A stretch of DNA of 39,827 bases from positions 1-39,827 of the forward strand of contig NZ_ALVY01000194.1 of the NCBI RefSeq assembly GCF_000332035.1. The letters are read 5' to 3'. Positions 1 to 8,923 of this stretch are shown in pieces. Each line of letters begins with the position of its first letter. The stretch's first letter is position 1. The stretch is from Gloeocapsa sp. PCC 73106. GTDB lineage: Bacteria > Cyanobacteriota > Cyanobacteriia > Cyanobacteriales > Gloeocapsaceae. A model generated the notes under the pieces. It saw nothing but the letters and a program-made list of their open reading frames with translations, ran no database searches and was not told the DNA's origin. The translations under genes and the position numbers were made by a program.

Positions 1-472
1 AAAGTAGTCTTAAAGCCTTTACCCATTTCTCAATACTAATGAACTAGTTTGGGAGATTAACTTAGCCTTTTATCTTATCATACTTTGAGCCAAAATTAAG
101 ATGCGTTTACCCTGGCTTATTTACCAGTTGCGCTACTTGAAGAGAATCGATTTTAACTGGGGCTTTGATGAAGTTTTACTATCCAAATCTCGGCTGATTT
201 TTAAGTTTTCTCTGATTGACTTTGACTCATACCTTTACTAAACAGGTTCATAATTCTTAACCTATAGCAGCGATCGCTTCCGGAGCACTCCGTGATCGCT
301 CTCCATGACGTAGATTCGCTCCAAAATGAGAATTGCTGACCTGAATCCTTACCAAAACCTGCAACCAGTTCGTTAAGAATATCTGCCCAAAATTTGGAAG
401 TTCCGATAAAATAATTAAATCTATGCTGATTGGCTAGAGAGATATATCTAAATTGATGTCTAAATTCTAAAA
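1..472. other. Left-edge stretch without a supported gene
   Basis: I see no convincing gene here. A 92-codon frame on the minus strand (201-479) and a 46-codon frame on the plus strand (101-241) are open, but neither product resembles a family I know and neither has a clear ribosome binding site. The stretch is AT-rich and holds one HIP1-containing hairpin at 269-300. It may carry the promoter of the membrane protein that starts at 473. Confidence 0.5.
269..300. repeat. HIP1-bearing two-part hairpin
   Basis: The outer arms AGCGATC (269-275) and GATCGCT (294-300) are complementary, and so are the inner arms CGGAG (281-285) and CTCCG (288-292) around a CA loop. The left arm lies in a HIP1 octamer, GCGATCGC. 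Related imperfect HIP1 palindromes occur elsewhere in the window, for example near 37525. This is probably a dispersed intergenic repeat rather than a terminator, since no T-tract follows. Confidence 0.5.
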
Positions 473-1276
473 ATGACAAATAATAGATGGGAAGCGTTAT
501 TTAATAAAAACTGGACAGCGATCTCCATATCAATCCTGGGTACAAGTATAGTTTTTGGATTATGCACTATTGGAGTTTGGAAATTTTCAGATTATAAAGC
601 AAATCATTGGGGGAAAAATCTTAGATATTTTAATAAATTATCTGAAAATTATAACGATTCTTCTATTGCCTACGAAGATACTAATCAAAATATTCAAGAG
701 TATTTTAAAGAATATCAAGGTAATGAATTTAAAAAAAAGCGAATTATTGAACAGCTTACTACCATTAGTAATAGGGCAAAAACTCATTTAAGAGTTGCTA
801 AAGATATTTATGTTTGGTCAGTTCCAATTTTATCTATATCGACTTTAGCTTCAATAGTTACAGGAATATGTTTATTAGAGATAACCCGTCGAGGATGGGA
901 GAATGCTAGTGTTTGGGTGATTGGTATTTTTGTTACTAGCTCAGGAATATTAGCTTTTGGAACTGCTATTCCACTTTTATTTAACTATGAGCAAAACATA
1001 AAAATTCATACGCAACTTTATGTTAATTATGTAAATCTTGAAGATACAATATTGTCTATTTTAGCCGCTAAAAATTCTTTTGATTTTCAACCATTAACAC
1101 CTTCAGACTCAGAAGATGAAAACTTATCACAATTAAAAAATGAAGTAATATTAGATAAACTAATTGTTTTTATTGATAATTCTATGCAACAACTTCATAG
1201 CCTTAATTACGAAATTAACTTAAGAGGAGTTCCAACTTTGGAAGAGATCAATGATAACATTAATCCTCCTCAATAG
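473..1276 (+). CDS. Orphan three-helix membrane protein, function unknown
   Basis: I do not recognise the family. The 267-residue product has three hydrophobic segments at about residues 15-37, 114-136 and 146-170. Between the first and second lies a polar, lysine- and glutamate-rich stretch of about 75 residues that could form a coiled coil. The C-terminal 95 residues are soluble and acidic. The ATG is preceded by an AT-rich stretch with no obvious Shine-Dalgarno sequence. The gene is much richer in A and T than the housekeeping genes further right, and it sits next to a broken regulator and insertion-sequence-like sequence, so acquisition by transfer is plausible. It could be a small sensor or a defence-type membrane effector, but nothing seen here decides that. 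The long uninterrupted frame and clear membrane pattern make it very likely a real gene. Confidence 0.75.
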   Translation: MTNNRWEALFNKNWTAISISILGTSIVFGLCTIGVWKFSDYKANHWGKNLRYFNKLSENYNDSSIAYEDTNQNIQEYFKEYQGNEFKKKRIIEQLTTISNRAKTHLRVAKDIYVWSVPILSISTLASIVTGICLLEITRRGWENASVWVIGIFVTSSGILAFGTAIPLLFNYEQNIKIHTQLYVNYVNLEDTILSILAAKNSFDFQPLTPSDSEDENLSQLKNEVILDKLIVFIDNSMQQLHSLNYEINLRGVPTLEEINDNINPPQ

Positions 1277-1528
1277 GGCGTTGCTGAATTAGTAGTGGAA
1301 ATGGTTGCGGGTTTTTGCCAAAAGGTAAATTTGTCTGGAAGCCTCTTGGTTGATGGAATGATATTGTCAGATTAACGAAGATGGCTGGTGCGCATTGTTG
1401 GCTCTACAGTTGTAGGTAGGGTCTGCTGAAAAAGTAGTTTAGTATATATTGCCGTTATTTTTTATACTGCATAAAACTTAGTAGTATTATTTAAACTAAC
1501 TGATTTATTTTTATAATATAAGCAAAAT
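1277..1528. repeat. Possible insertion-sequence remnant
   Basis: There is no open frame here. Two short similar blocks in the same orientation stand out: GGGCGTTGCTGAATTAGTAG at 1276-1295 and GGGTCTGCTGAAAAAGTAG near 1419-1437. Both recall the ends of transposable elements common in cyanobacteria, although I cannot name a family from memory with certainty. The block lies where the neighbouring minus-strand regulator loses its GGDEF domain, which would fit an insertion followed by deletion. Confidence 0.3.
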
Positions 1529-2089
1529 TTATCGAAAATGGATTAAAATATTTGTTCTGATAAAATAAGCCAAAAAAACCCTCTCATAACCCGTATTAAA
1601 AGGGTCATCAAATTCATTGCTAAACCAGGATTGAGGTTGATTCAACAACCCCGTTAAAACATCGCGCTGGCGGTATTTTTGCCACATTTGCTTGCGCTCT
1701 AAGCGATAGTTGATTCTGGTTAGTAATTCTGGTGCAACTACGGGTTTAATTAGATAATCATCAGCTCCTGCTGTGAAGATTTGCTGGATTATTTCTAAAT
1801 CTCCCTCAGCGGTTAAAAAGAGAATGGGTAAATCTTGCCAAGAGCGATCGTTTCTGAGAGCACGACATAGATCAATACCGCCGATTTGAGGCATATTAAC
1901 GTCTAAAATCAGTAAATCTGGCTTAAAAATCTTTAATTTATGCCAAACTTCCCGAGGATTATCTACACCCATAAATTTGATTCCCCAAGGTGTAAATAGA
2001 GAGTTTAGGGTAGCTAGAAGCAAAGGATCGTCGTCTACTCCCAGAATACGAATGCTTTGATTGTGTAAAGTTTCTAGTATTTGAGTTAC
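1529..2089 (-). pseudogene. Detached 3' part of a response regulator: receiver domain plus broken GGDEF
   Basis: This frame directly continues the 435-residue regulator upstream, in the same phase, after a single TAA codon at 2090-2092. It encodes a complete receiver domain: an ILGVDDDP acidic pocket, the phospho-acceptor Asp in LLILDVNMP, and GADDYLIKP with the conserved Lys. It then starts a GGDEF domain (RDVLTGLLN), which fails within about ten residues and ends in an unrelated 30-residue tail. No GGDEF signature motif is present, so no diguanylate cyclase can be made. The first in-frame ATG-type start inside the piece would remove the acidic pocket. I read it as the remnant of a longer REC-wHTH-HPt-REC-REC-GGDEF protein, broken by a nonsense change and a 3' deletion or insertion. 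Confidence 0.75.
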
Positions 2090-3397
2090 TTACAGCCAAA
2101 TTTCTACAGGGGTAACGGGTTGCAGTAGCAGACTTTTGGCTCCTGATTGGGCGATCGCTAATCTCGTCTCCAGACTATCTTCAGAAGCGATTACTACCAC
2201 CGGAATCGAGGGTAAACGTTGGCTTAACTCTCCTACCAACTCCAGGGTTTCCCCTTTTTCTAAAACTAAAACTACTAATTCGGGAGTTTTTTGCTCTAAC
2301 CAAACTCTCCCTTGACTTAGACTATATACCTGTTCCCATTGAGCATCAATCGCTGTTAAAGCTTGTCCTAGAGATAAATCTGAAGCGATTAATAAGAATT
2401 TAGTTGATTGGCTTAAATCGGGCTGTAAGTTTACATTTAAACCCAAGTACTCAGTTAACTCCCTCGTTAAAACGGCTAACTTCTCTAAATCTGGTTCAGA
2501 ATCTAAGAGTTTTTCGATTTGCTTGGCGATAACACTCCCTTGCTCTCTATCTAGCATTCCTAAGACTCCCGCTAATTTATGAGCCGCTTGTATTCCAGAT
2601 CTTCTGGTATCAGGGGTTAGATTACCAACTACCTCGGCTAAAACATCCAGTCTTTGCTGCATTAACCCTTGGTATTGTCGCCAGAGTTTTTCTTGTTCTT
2701 GTTTAAACTTATCCTGAAGACTGATTAACTGGGGATTGAAACGATATCCTAACCCATAGACATTCTCAATCCACTCACTAATGCCAACTTTTTTGAGTTT
2801 TTGTCCTAATCCTTTGATATGAGCTTTTACCGTTTCTTCCAGGGGTGAATCGTCGAAAGTCCAGAGTAATTCTAGCAGTTGTCCCTTACTAAAGACTCGT
2901 TCTCGATTGCGCATGAACAACTCTAACAAATTGTATTCTTTGGGTGTCAGATATAGGGGTTGATCTCGGTAACTAACCTGACAAGTTTTGGGATTCAGAC
3001 GCAATTCCCCTACTGTCAAAACTAAACTGGGTGAGACTTGACCTCTTCTAGCTAAAGCTCTTAGTCTCGCTTGTAGCTCTTCGAGATTAATAGGCTTAAT
3101 CAAGTAATCATCCGCTCCCGCATCTAAACCCCGGACGCGCTGATCAGGACTGTTTCTAGCTGTCATTAAAATAGTGGGGGTGGTATAACCAGAGGAGCGT
3201 AATTTTTGACAGAGACTAATCCCGTCTAACTTGGGTAATCCCACATCAATTAGCAACAAGTCATAATTAGCGCTTTGAATGTATTCCCAGCCCATCTGAC
3301 CATCTGGAGCTGTTTCTACCAGATAACGCCAAGCTTGTAAAGATTGAATCAAGATATCGCTTAAAACTGGATCATCTTCCACCAAGAGTAATCTCAT
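2090..3397 (-). CDS. OmpR-type response regulator with HPt and second receiver-like domain (C-terminally cut)
   Basis: This is a transcriptional regulator of a phosphorelay. Residues 1-115 form a receiver domain with an acidic pocket (ED at 7-8), phospho-acceptor Asp51, Thr79 and Lys101. Residues about 125-222 form an OmpR/PhoB winged helix (LTPKEYNLLELF, then GLGYRF). Residues about 245-310 form an HPt-like helical domain with His273 in AAHKLAGVLG. Residues 333-435 resemble a second receiver whose phospho-acceptor site is degenerate. The frame stops at TAA, but the next codons in the same phase encode another receiver and the start of a GGDEF domain, so the ancestral protein was longer. The remaining 435 residues could still bind DNA and be phosphorylated. 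The ATG start agrees with the beginning of the receiver fold. The target genes cannot be inferred from the neighbours. Confidence 0.85.
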   Translation of the reverse strand: MRLLLVEDDPVLSDILIQSLQAWRYLVETAPDGQMGWEYIQSANYDLLLIDVGLPKLDGISLCQKLRSSGYTTPTILMTARNSPDQRVRGLDAGADDYLIKPINLEELQARLRALARRGQVSPSLVLTVGELRLNPKTCQVSYRDQPLYLTPKEYNLLELFMRNRERVFSKGQLLELLWTFDDSPLEETVKAHIKGLGQKLKKVGISEWIENVYGLGYRFNPQLISLQDKFKQEQEKLWRQYQGLMQQRLDVLAEVVGNLTPDTRRSGIQAAHKLAGVLGMLDREQGSVIAKQIEKLLDSEPDLEKLAVLTRELTEYLGLNVNLQPDLSQSTKFLLIASDLSLGQALTAIDAQWEQVYSLSQGRVWLEQKTPELVVLVLEKGETLELVGELSQRLPSIPVVVIASEDSLETRLAIAQSGAKSLLLQPVTPVEIWL

Positions 3398-3423
3398 TGT
3401 GAATTACTCCTAGCAGCAACCAT

Positions 3424-3450
3424 AAAAAAGGGCGAAAACTATCTTCGCCC
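3424..3450 (-). terminator. Rho-independent terminator after the PEP-CTERM gene
   Basis: Read on the minus strand, a 7-bp stem GGGCGAA/TTCGCCC with a 7-nt loop is followed at once by TTTTTT. It lies between the PEP-CTERM gene, which ends at 3506, and the start of the regulator at 3397, so it should separate the two transcripts. Confidence 0.85.
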
Positions 3451-3505
3451 AGAGCTTCACCACCTGTGGGTTAAGCATAAGCTAAGAATTGAAATTGCTT
3501 TAAAT

Positions 3506-4129
3506 CTAAATAGGTTTCTTACGGAAAAATGAACCTGCACCCAGTGAACTCAAAATTAGTGAGACTAGAATAGAGCTTGGTTCGGGAATATTTTGTACTT
3601 CAGCCTCTAGGATCGCTGGAGTAAACGCGCTAGTAACATTATTTCCCAAAACATCTATAGCTTCGGTTATCTCTAATTTATAGTCAAATACGCCATCATT
3701 AACTAATCCTGGTTGTGTTGTATAGGTTGCTATGGCGAAATCTAATTGAGTATCAGGAGCTAATGATTGTCCTGGGTTAGCCTCATAATTGATGAGACCA
3801 ACACTGAAAGAACCAGTTACTACATCTTGTATCTGGGTACGGGTGAAGATAGCATCTGCTTCCGGAGTTATAACCGCTGAATCGAGAAGTATTTCGGTGT
3901 TGTCTCTACTGATCTCGTAAGTAAAGGACTGTAATGGGTTAGCTATACCTGTAGTATCAACACTCAGGGTAAAAGCAAACTGATCGCCAACTTCAAAATT
4001 TAAGTCATTGATAGGATCGGTATCTAGTTGTGATCCTGCAGGTCTAAAAGATAAGGAAGCTGAATGACCAGGAACTGCTATACCGAGAATAGCCGTAGCA
4101 ACCAAAAAACGAACTAAAGTAACTTTCAT
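3506..4129 (-). CDS. PEP-CTERM sorting-domain protein, secreted
   Basis: A 207-residue exported protein. Residues 1-24 form a signal peptide (basic start, hydrophobic core, cut near GHSA). Residues about 25-175 form a beta-rich domain of the cohesin-like kind often found in these proteins. The C-terminus carries a PEP-CTERM anchor: the motif IPEPSS near residue 180, a hydrophobic stretch and a final basic FFRKK. Such proteins are processed by an EpsH/exosortase-type peptidase and end up at the cell surface or in exopolysaccharide. No exosortase gene lies in this window. The gene is monocistronic, with its own terminator at 3424-3450. The precise role is unknown. Confidence 0.85.
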   Translation of the reverse strand: MKVTLVRFLVATAILGIAVPGHSASLSFRPAGSQLDTDPINDLNFEVGDQFAFTLSVDTTGIANPLQSFTYEISRDNTEILLDSAVITPEADAIFTRTQIQDVVTGSFSVGLINYEANPGQSLAPDTQLDFAIATYTTQPGLVNDGVFDYKLEITEAIDVLGNNVTSAFTPAILEAEVQNIPEPSSILVSLILSSLGAGSFFRKKPI

Positions 4130-4265
4130 AATTAATAATTCACAAACATGCTTAGTGGTACCTAGCTAATTTTAAACCCAAATTTAACCTAAACTCACTT
4201 TAACTATAGGAAGTATGTTAGTATTTTAACTACACAGTATCGGTTATATTCTTGGTTCTTCTAGA

Positions 4266-5771
4266 CTAAGGCAAATTGATTTGAATTGAATTAGCGTCTC
4301 TTGAAGCTAAACGAGCTTTTCCAGAATTAGCCCAATCTTGTAAAAACTGAATCTCTGCTTGAGCGGTTCTAGCTAGGGGAATTATCTGACTAGCGGCGCT
4401 TAAAATATCTTCTGTGATAAAATCGCGATGCTGACTGAAACCGAGGTGCATAGCTTCAATCAGAGTTTGTTCAATTTCCGCACCAGAAAAATCTGGCGTT
4501 TCATAAGCTAAACGTTTAATATCGTATTGTCTGATGTTGTGGGGACGTAGACGAGTTAAATGGACTTCAAAAATTGCTTCTCTTTCTTTCTGACTGGGTA
4601 AACCCACGAAGAAAATTTCGTCAAAGCGTCCTTTACGGAGCATTTCCGGTGGTAGTGCTTTGATGTTATTAGCGGTAGCCACTACGAAAACGGGAGATTT
4701 CTTTTCAGTTAGCCAATTGATAAAGGTACCAAAGACGCGACTAGTTGTACCTCCATCCCCTTTACTATCTATACCCGCAAAGGCTTTATCTATTTCATCA
4801 ATCCAGAGTATGCAGGGGGCTAAAGCTTCAGCTAGGGTAATCATCTGACGAGTTCGCGATTCTGACTCTCCCACTAAACCCGCAAAGAGACGCCCCACAT
4901 CGAGACGCAATAGGGGTAAATGCCAATGGTGAGCGATCGCCTTAGCGGTGAGAGATTTTCCGGTTCCCTGTATTCCCACCAATAATAAACCCCTCGGATG
5001 GGGTAAACCATAATCCCTAGCTTGCTCACTAAAGGAGCCACCGCGACGCAGTAGCCAGTCTTTGAGATTATCTAAACCGCCAATATCAGAAATTTGTTCT
5101 GTAGCTGGGTAAAAATCCAAGATTTGAGTTTGTCGGATTGATTGGCGTTTTTCAGCGAGAATCAATTCTACGTCTTCTGGTTCTATCATACCATGACTAG
5201 CGATACAGAGACTGAGCACCCTTCTGATACGTTCTAAAGAGAGTCCTTGAGCTGAGCGTACCAAGTCGTTGAGTAGTTCGATACTGATTGATTGCCTTGT
5301 TGTTGTCAACAGACGTTTAATTTCCTGATTTATTTCTGAAGCGGTCGGTAGAGCGAAGTCCACCACGGTAATCACTTCTGTTAACTCTGGCGGTATATTT
5401 ATCTGAGGGGAGATGATGATAATATTTTTGGGTTGAGATTTCAGTCGGCGATCTAAATTGCGCAATTTACGGGAGATAGATATGTCTTCTAGAAAACGTT
5501 GAAAATCTCTTAAGATAAAGACCCCACTCACTTTTTCTGGCAATTTTTCCATTAACTCTAGAGCTTGCAAAGGATTTCGTTTCCCAAAGCCCGTGTAATT
5601 AGGGTGATCCCCGTAGCCATCGACAAAATCCCAGATGTAAACGGTACGATTACTCAACTGCTGAGCACAGTTAGCGATCGCTATTTCTAGGCGCTCTTCT
5701 TCGGTGGTTGGGACATAAATAATGGGATAACAAGCGCGTAACAATAGTTCTAACTCTTGAGAAAAGCTCAT
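4266..5771 (-). CDS. Ycf46-like AAA ATPase
   Basis: An AAA-family ATPase of about 501 residues, like the Ycf46 proteins of cyanobacteria and plastids. The first 230 residues form the family-specific N-terminal region. The AAA module follows, with Walker A ([13 protein letters not shown]), Walker B ([12 protein letters not shown]) and a sensor region (VVATANNI, then an arginine-rich [12 protein letters not shown] segment). The open frame runs upstream to 5813, but I place the start at the ATG at 5771. This ATG overlaps the TGA of the upstream DUF177 gene by four bases (ATGA), which indicates translational coupling, and gives the usual N-terminus [11 protein letters not shown]. It is the last gene of the rpmH-to-ycf46 block. 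Ycf46 has been linked to inorganic carbon use in cyanobacteria, but its substrate is not known. Confidence 0.9.
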   Translation of the reverse strand: MSFSQELELLLRACYPIIYVPTTEEERLEIAIANCAQQLSNRTVYIWDFVDGYGDHPNYTGFGKRNPLQALELMEKLPEKVSGVFILRDFQRFLEDISISRKLRNLDRRLKSQPKNIIIISPQINIPPELTEVITVVDFALPTASEINQEIKRLLTTTRQSISIELLNDLVRSAQGLSLERIRRVLSLCIASHGMIEPEDVELILAEKRQSIRQTQILDFYPATEQISDIGGLDNLKDWLLRRGGSFSEQARDYGLPHPRGLLLVGIQGTGKSLTAKAIAHHWHLPLLRLDVGRLFAGLVGESESRTRQMITLAEALAPCILWIDEIDKAFAGIDSKGDGGTTSRVFGTFINWLTEKKSPVFVVATANNIKALPPEMLRKGRFDEIFFVGLPSQKEREAIFEVHLTRLRPHNIRQYDIKRLAYETPDFSGAEIEQTLIEAMHLGFSQHRDFITEDILSAASQIIPLARTAQAEIQFLQDWANSGKARLASRDANSIQINLP

Positions 5772-6277
5772 GATTGCTGCAAGTTTTGTTTCAGTGCGGC
5801 TAAAGCAGACCAACGACTATCCCCGACTATCGGATGCTCATTGTCATTTTGATATTCGGGGGGATGACAATCTTTGCTACACAACTGTTTTACTGGCATA
5901 GCTAGAGATAATTGCTCATAAAGCCAGGTACTGGGTTGAAAATAGCCGTTGTTGGGGATAGTTTCGGAGAGATTTTCGAAAGCTATTTCTTTTTCTCCAC
6001 CCAAACTAACTTCAGAATCATCGGGTTTATTGAGCCAGATTAATTCCGAAGTGTTGAGACAGATACGATAATTATAGTTTTGTAGACAGCGATCGCAAAC
6101 TAACGTCATAATTGTTTCCGCTGTCACGGTCACTTCGAGATACGTTCCCCGATGAGAGATTGTCATGCTTCCCCTAGTGGGGGTTAAAGTATCTAGTCCC
6201 TCAATTAATTCCTCAAAAGTAATTTCCTCGGTTTGCTGGGGTGATTTCAGCAGTTGAGGAATATAAATAGGTTCCAT
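5768..6277 (-). CDS. YceD/DUF177 family protein
   Basis: A 169-residue member of the DUF177 (YceD) family. The family signature is a cysteine pair in the middle (VCDRCLQ, near residue 90) and a second pair near residue 135 (LCSKDC), together probably binding a metal. Family members are linked to accumulation of 23S ribosomal RNA in plastids and bacteria. In many bacteria the gene lies beside ribosomal protein gene rpmF. Here it lies between khpB and the Ycf46-like gene, overlapping the latter by four bases. The spacing of 18 bases from khpB supports a common transcript. Confidence 0.85.
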   Translation of the reverse strand: MEPIYIPQLLKSPQQTEEITFEELIEGLDTLTPTRGSMTISHRGTYLEVTVTAETIMTLVCDRCLQNYNYRICLNTSELIWLNKPDDSEVSLGGEKEIAFENLSETIPNNGYFQPSTWLYEQLSLAMPVKQLCSKDCHPPEYQNDNEHPIVGDSRWSALAALKQNLQQS

Positions 6278-6295
6278 CTCTCTTGCTGCTTCTCC

Positions 6296-6787
6296 TTAGC
6301 GCAGGCGTACTACTAGACGACGATCTGGTTCATGACCACGACTTTCCGTTTGCAAATCTTGATCCTGACTCAATATACTATGTATTTGACGACGTTCTAC
6401 CGAGGACAAAGATTTCATCTCTACTTCTTGACCCGTTTGGCGTACTTGCTCAGCTACTTCTTCAGCTAAAACTTGCAATTGAGCTTGACGTTGTCCACGA
6501 TAATCATCGATATCAATCATAAAATATCCCGATTTTTCTTTGTCAAGACCAATATGTAGTATTGCGTTAGCTAGGTACTGAATCGAGTCTATCGTTTCAC
6601 CCTGGTCACCGATTAACAATCCAACTTGCTCCTCGCTAAGACTACTCTCGTCGATAGTCAACCAGCAAGCGGTGGTTGCGTCCGATTCTACTTCCACTTT
6701 GGTAATATTCACTGCTGCATTGATTTCCATTAACTGCAGCAGTTTCGTCAGCCATTGCTGACCTCGTTGCCTTTGCGCATCGTCCAT
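6296..6787 (-). CDS. khpB: KhpB/Jag-type KH-R3H RNA-binding protein
   Basis: A single-stranded nucleic-acid-binding protein with two domains. The KH domain carries the GxxG loop GDQGETI near residues 60-66. The R3H domain is at the C-terminus, with an Arg and His three residues apart in RRQIHSI. The Jag_N domain found in Firmicutes is absent, as is usual in cyanobacteria. The frame opens with TTG at 6793, directly after the yidC stop, but the ATG at 6787 lies at better spacing from an AGGA motif, so I chose it. The protein pairs with KhpA in other bacteria and affects RNA metabolism and cell division. The link to yidC is conserved across phyla. Confidence 0.88.
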   Translation of the reverse strand: MDDAQRQRGQQWLTKLLQLMEINAAVNITKVEVESDATTACWLTIDESSLSEEQVGLLIGDQGETIDSIQYLANAILHIGLDKEKSGYFMIDIDDYRGQRQAQLQVLAEEVAEQVRQTGQEVEMKSLSSVERRQIHSILSQDQDLQTESRGHEPDRRLVVRLR

Positions 6788-6793
6788 AGACAA

Positions 6794-7939
6794 TTATCCT
6801 GAAGTTTTTTCCTTCTTTTTCGAGCCTTTATGTTCAAAAGGCAACTCTTTGCGAATGTCTTCTGCTTTTTCCTGTTCTGCTACTAATTTTTGCAGGTTTT
6901 CCGGCAAAGGTTCTTGCATCAAAATAAAAGTTTGAGCCGTTTGGAACAAATTAGCTACGAGTATGTACATTAACACTCCCGCGGGTAGTGGGAAAAAAAG
7001 GAACATCCCAGAGAAGATGATCGGGGTAATCTGATTTACGGCTTTTTGCTGTTGGGCAGCTGATCCTTGGCTACCGGGTCCTGAGATCTGTTGGTTAATG
7101 TAGATACTAAAGCCAAAAGCCACTACCATCGCTAGTATATCCCAGTTGATGCTGCCATCTGGGGAGGTTGCTCCCACCCGTCCTAAGGCTTTGATAAAAA
7201 GAAAGCCTTTGTTGGCGGCGATTCCTGGTACTGTTACCTGAATTGTGGCGTCTCCTGGTTCTAATGCTTCTAGTTGACCTGATTGATCTATTCTTACTTT
7301 TTCTGTACCCTTAGTTACTGACCATTTAGGTTCAGTCTGAAATTCGGGGTAGTTAACGGCTATTTGCTCTAGGGGTTTACCTGCGTCGGTTTGCAGTTGG
7401 ATTTTAGTTTTTTCTCCCACGGCTATTTTATTTCCCCCGGGTAACATTGCTTCTATGGGGTAATGAATACCGTCGCTGAAGTAAATATTTTGAGGTTTGG
7501 TGTTATAGGTTTGAGGTTCAACTCGTTCTATTTGTTCTCGGGGTAAAATTTGAACGTTAACCAGGTAATTACTATCAGCGAAGGGTGACCCTTTGAGGGT
7601 ACCAAATAGAGCCAAAAGTATGGGCATTTGCACTAATAGAGGCAGACAACCTGCTAGAGGATTGCCAAACTCTTGCATTACTTTTCCCATTTCCTCTTGT
7701 TGTTTTTGAGGATTATCTTTGTATTTGCGCTTAATTTCATCTTGTCTTTCTTTCATCAAAGGCTGGGTAATTCGCATTTTGCGCATATTGCGAATTTGTC
7801 CCGCGCTCAATGGATAAACCGCCAAGCGAGTTACTAAAGTTAAAGCAATAATCGCTAAGCCATAACTAGGCACAATCCCGTAGAAAAAATCCAGGATTGG
7901 CAACATGATATTGGTCGTGATAAATCCGCTTCCAAGCAT
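6794..7939 (-). CDS. yidC: YidC/Oxa1 membrane protein insertase
   Basis: The YidC/Oxa1/Alb3 insertase, which helps proteins, probably including thylakoid proteins, enter the membrane. It is 381 residues long. The first membrane segment and the cytoplasmic hairpin rich in Lys and Glu (residues about 45-90) match the family, as does the segment [18 protein letters not shown]. Residues about 125-255 form a non-membrane insert with beta-strand character, including an Ig-like stretch ([11 protein letters not shown]); such an insert is common in cyanobacterial YidC. Three further hydrophobic segments follow, and the tail is highly basic (KGSKKKEK), suited to ribosome contact. It sits between the PH protein and khpB in the conserved rpmH-rnpA-yidC block. 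Confidence 0.95.
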   Translation of the reverse strand: MLGSGFITTNIMLPILDFFYGIVPSYGLAIIALTLVTRLAVYPLSAGQIRNMRKMRITQPLMKERQDEIKRKYKDNPQKQQEEMGKVMQEFGNPLAGCLPLLVQMPILLALFGTLKGSPFADSNYLVNVQILPREQIERVEPQTYNTKPQNIYFSDGIHYPIEAMLPGGNKIAVGEKTKIQLQTDAGKPLEQIAVNYPEFQTEPKWSVTKGTEKVRIDQSGQLEALEPGDATIQVTVPGIAANKGFLFIKALGRVGATSPDGSINWDILAMVVAFGFSIYINQQISGPGSQGSAAQQQKAVNQITPIIFSGMFLFFPLPAGVLMYILVANLFQTAQTFILMQEPLPENLQKLVAEQEKAEDIRKELPFEHKGSKKKEKTSG

Positions 7940-7968
7940 TCGTTTTTGTGTTTTTCGCTCTACTATAG

Positions 7969-8364
7969 TTAAAATTTGGTAATCGCTTCTAGAGAACGAC
8001 CAGTTTTATCAGCGACTCGGTTGGCCATATAGTCGTAGGTTTCCCGAAATTTTGGTATTGCTCTCATTTCCAGACGACTTTTATCTTTTAATGTAAGCAC
8101 AATATCACCCCACATACCGAGTCCTCTGGGAATTTTCGCCATCTTGATCACTTCTGAATAGATAATATCACTGCGATCAATTCCTTTCCAGCCTCCGGTC
8201 ACCGAAATGCGGCGATCAGTTATTCTGTAGCGTAACCATAGGGCCCGGGCGATCGCCCCCACGGTCAAAGGTAACCCTACAATGGTAAAACCCAATAAAA
8301 TATTAATTACTAAATCCCCTGGATGAGGACCACCTTCGTAGAATGTTTCTTCTTTAATTCCCAT
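7969..8364 (-). CDS. Bacterial PH-domain membrane protein
   Basis: A 131-residue protein. A hydrophobic hairpin covers residues about 18-45 ([28 protein letters not shown]). A bacterial PH-like domain follows ([14 protein letters not shown], then ISEV-like and DIVLTL strands). Members of this type are common between rnpA and yidC in cyanobacteria. The start codon overlaps the 3' end of rnpA by eleven bases, which suggests coupled translation. The function is not established, but a role at the membrane next to YidC is a reasonable guess. Confidence 0.8.
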   Translation of the reverse strand: MGIKEETFYEGGPHPGDLVINILLGFTIVGLPLTVGAIARALWLRYRITDRRISVTGGWKGIDRSDIIYSEVIKMAKIPRGLGMWGDIVLTLKDKSRLEMRAIPKFRETYDYMANRVADKTGRSLEAITKF

Positions 8365-8710
8365 GGACGATTTTGGCTTTTAATAACAACTCTTTTAATT
8401 CTCGCAAAAAATGTTCAAATTGACACTCTGCTGCGCTACTGCGCACGATAATTACGATCTTCCAACCGGGACTCATTTTAGGTAGTATTTCCCTTAAAAT
8501 GGCTCGCAGTTGTCTTTTGATGCGGTTGCGAACTACCGCTTTTTTACTGACTTTTTGGCTAATAGATATTCCTATCTTAGTTGGTTGATTTTGCGGTGAG
8601 TCCAGGAGTGCCCGCAGGATTAAATGGGCACTATCGTGTTTTGTTCCTGACTCGTATACTTGGCGAAAATCTTGAGATGATTTGAGTCTACTTGCTTTGG
8701 GTAAGCCCAC
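8354..8710 (-). CDS. rnpA: Ribonuclease P protein component
   Basis: The protein subunit of RNase P, which helps the catalytic RNA cut tRNA precursors. It is 118 residues long. The family signature is visible in the middle: a basic helix VSKKAVVRNRIKRQLRAILRE with the RNR core. The start is GTG at 8710, seven bases after the rpmH stop, which is the usual rpmH-rnpA arrangement. The stop overlaps the following PH-protein gene. Confidence 0.95.
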   Translation of the reverse strand: MGLPKASRLKSSQDFRQVYESGTKHDSAHLILRALLDSPQNQPTKIGISISQKVSKKAVVRNRIKRQLRAILREILPKMSPGWKIVIIVRSSAAECQFEHFLRELKELLLKAKIVHGN

Positions 8711-8717
8711 CTTAGCC

Positions 8718-8855
8718 TTAGACTGACAGACGTTCGCGCCCTTTTTGGCGTCTGGCTTTAATTACCCTCTGCCCGTTTTTGGTACGCATTCTAGCTCTAA
8801 ATCCCGATTTTCTCTTTTGTTTTCGATTAGTTCCCTCTAGGGTACGCTTAGTCAA
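8718..8855 (-). CDS. rpmH: Ribosomal protein bL34
   Basis: A 45-residue, very basic protein with the typical bL34 pattern: [18 protein letters not shown] at the start and [13 protein letters not shown] at the end. It belongs to the large ribosomal subunit. The start codon is TTG at 8855, with a strong GGAGG Shine-Dalgarno sequence nine bases upstream. No ATG exists before the conserved N-terminus. It is the first gene of the block and is followed by rnpA after seven bases. Confidence 0.95.
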   Translation of the reverse strand: MTKRTLEGTNRKQKRKSGFRARMRTKNGQRVIKARRQKGRERLSV

Positions 8856-8901
8856 GGTGCGATCGCCTCCTTAGTTTATCTGTTAAAATTCACAAATTCC
8901 T

Positions 8902-8907
8902 ATTATA
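8902..8907 (-). promoter_or_regulatory. Likely -10 box of the rpmH transcript
   Basis: A perfect TATAAT on the minus strand lies about 50 bases upstream of the rpmH start. A TTGATA upstream would be a -35 box, but the spacing is only about 14 bases, so the -35 element is uncertain. Confidence 0.5.
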
Positions 8908-8923
8908 GCGATTTTTATGACTA

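Noticed and set aside
201-479. A 92-codon open frame on the minus strand
   Set aside because: The product matches no family I know, it overlaps the start of the next gene, contains a HIP1 hairpin, and has no ribosome site.
4165-4205. TTTAAACC, TTTAACCT and TTTAACTA as a Pho box before the PEP-CTERM gene
   Set aside because: The spacing is irregular (12 and about 16 bases) and the orientation is opposite to the gene.
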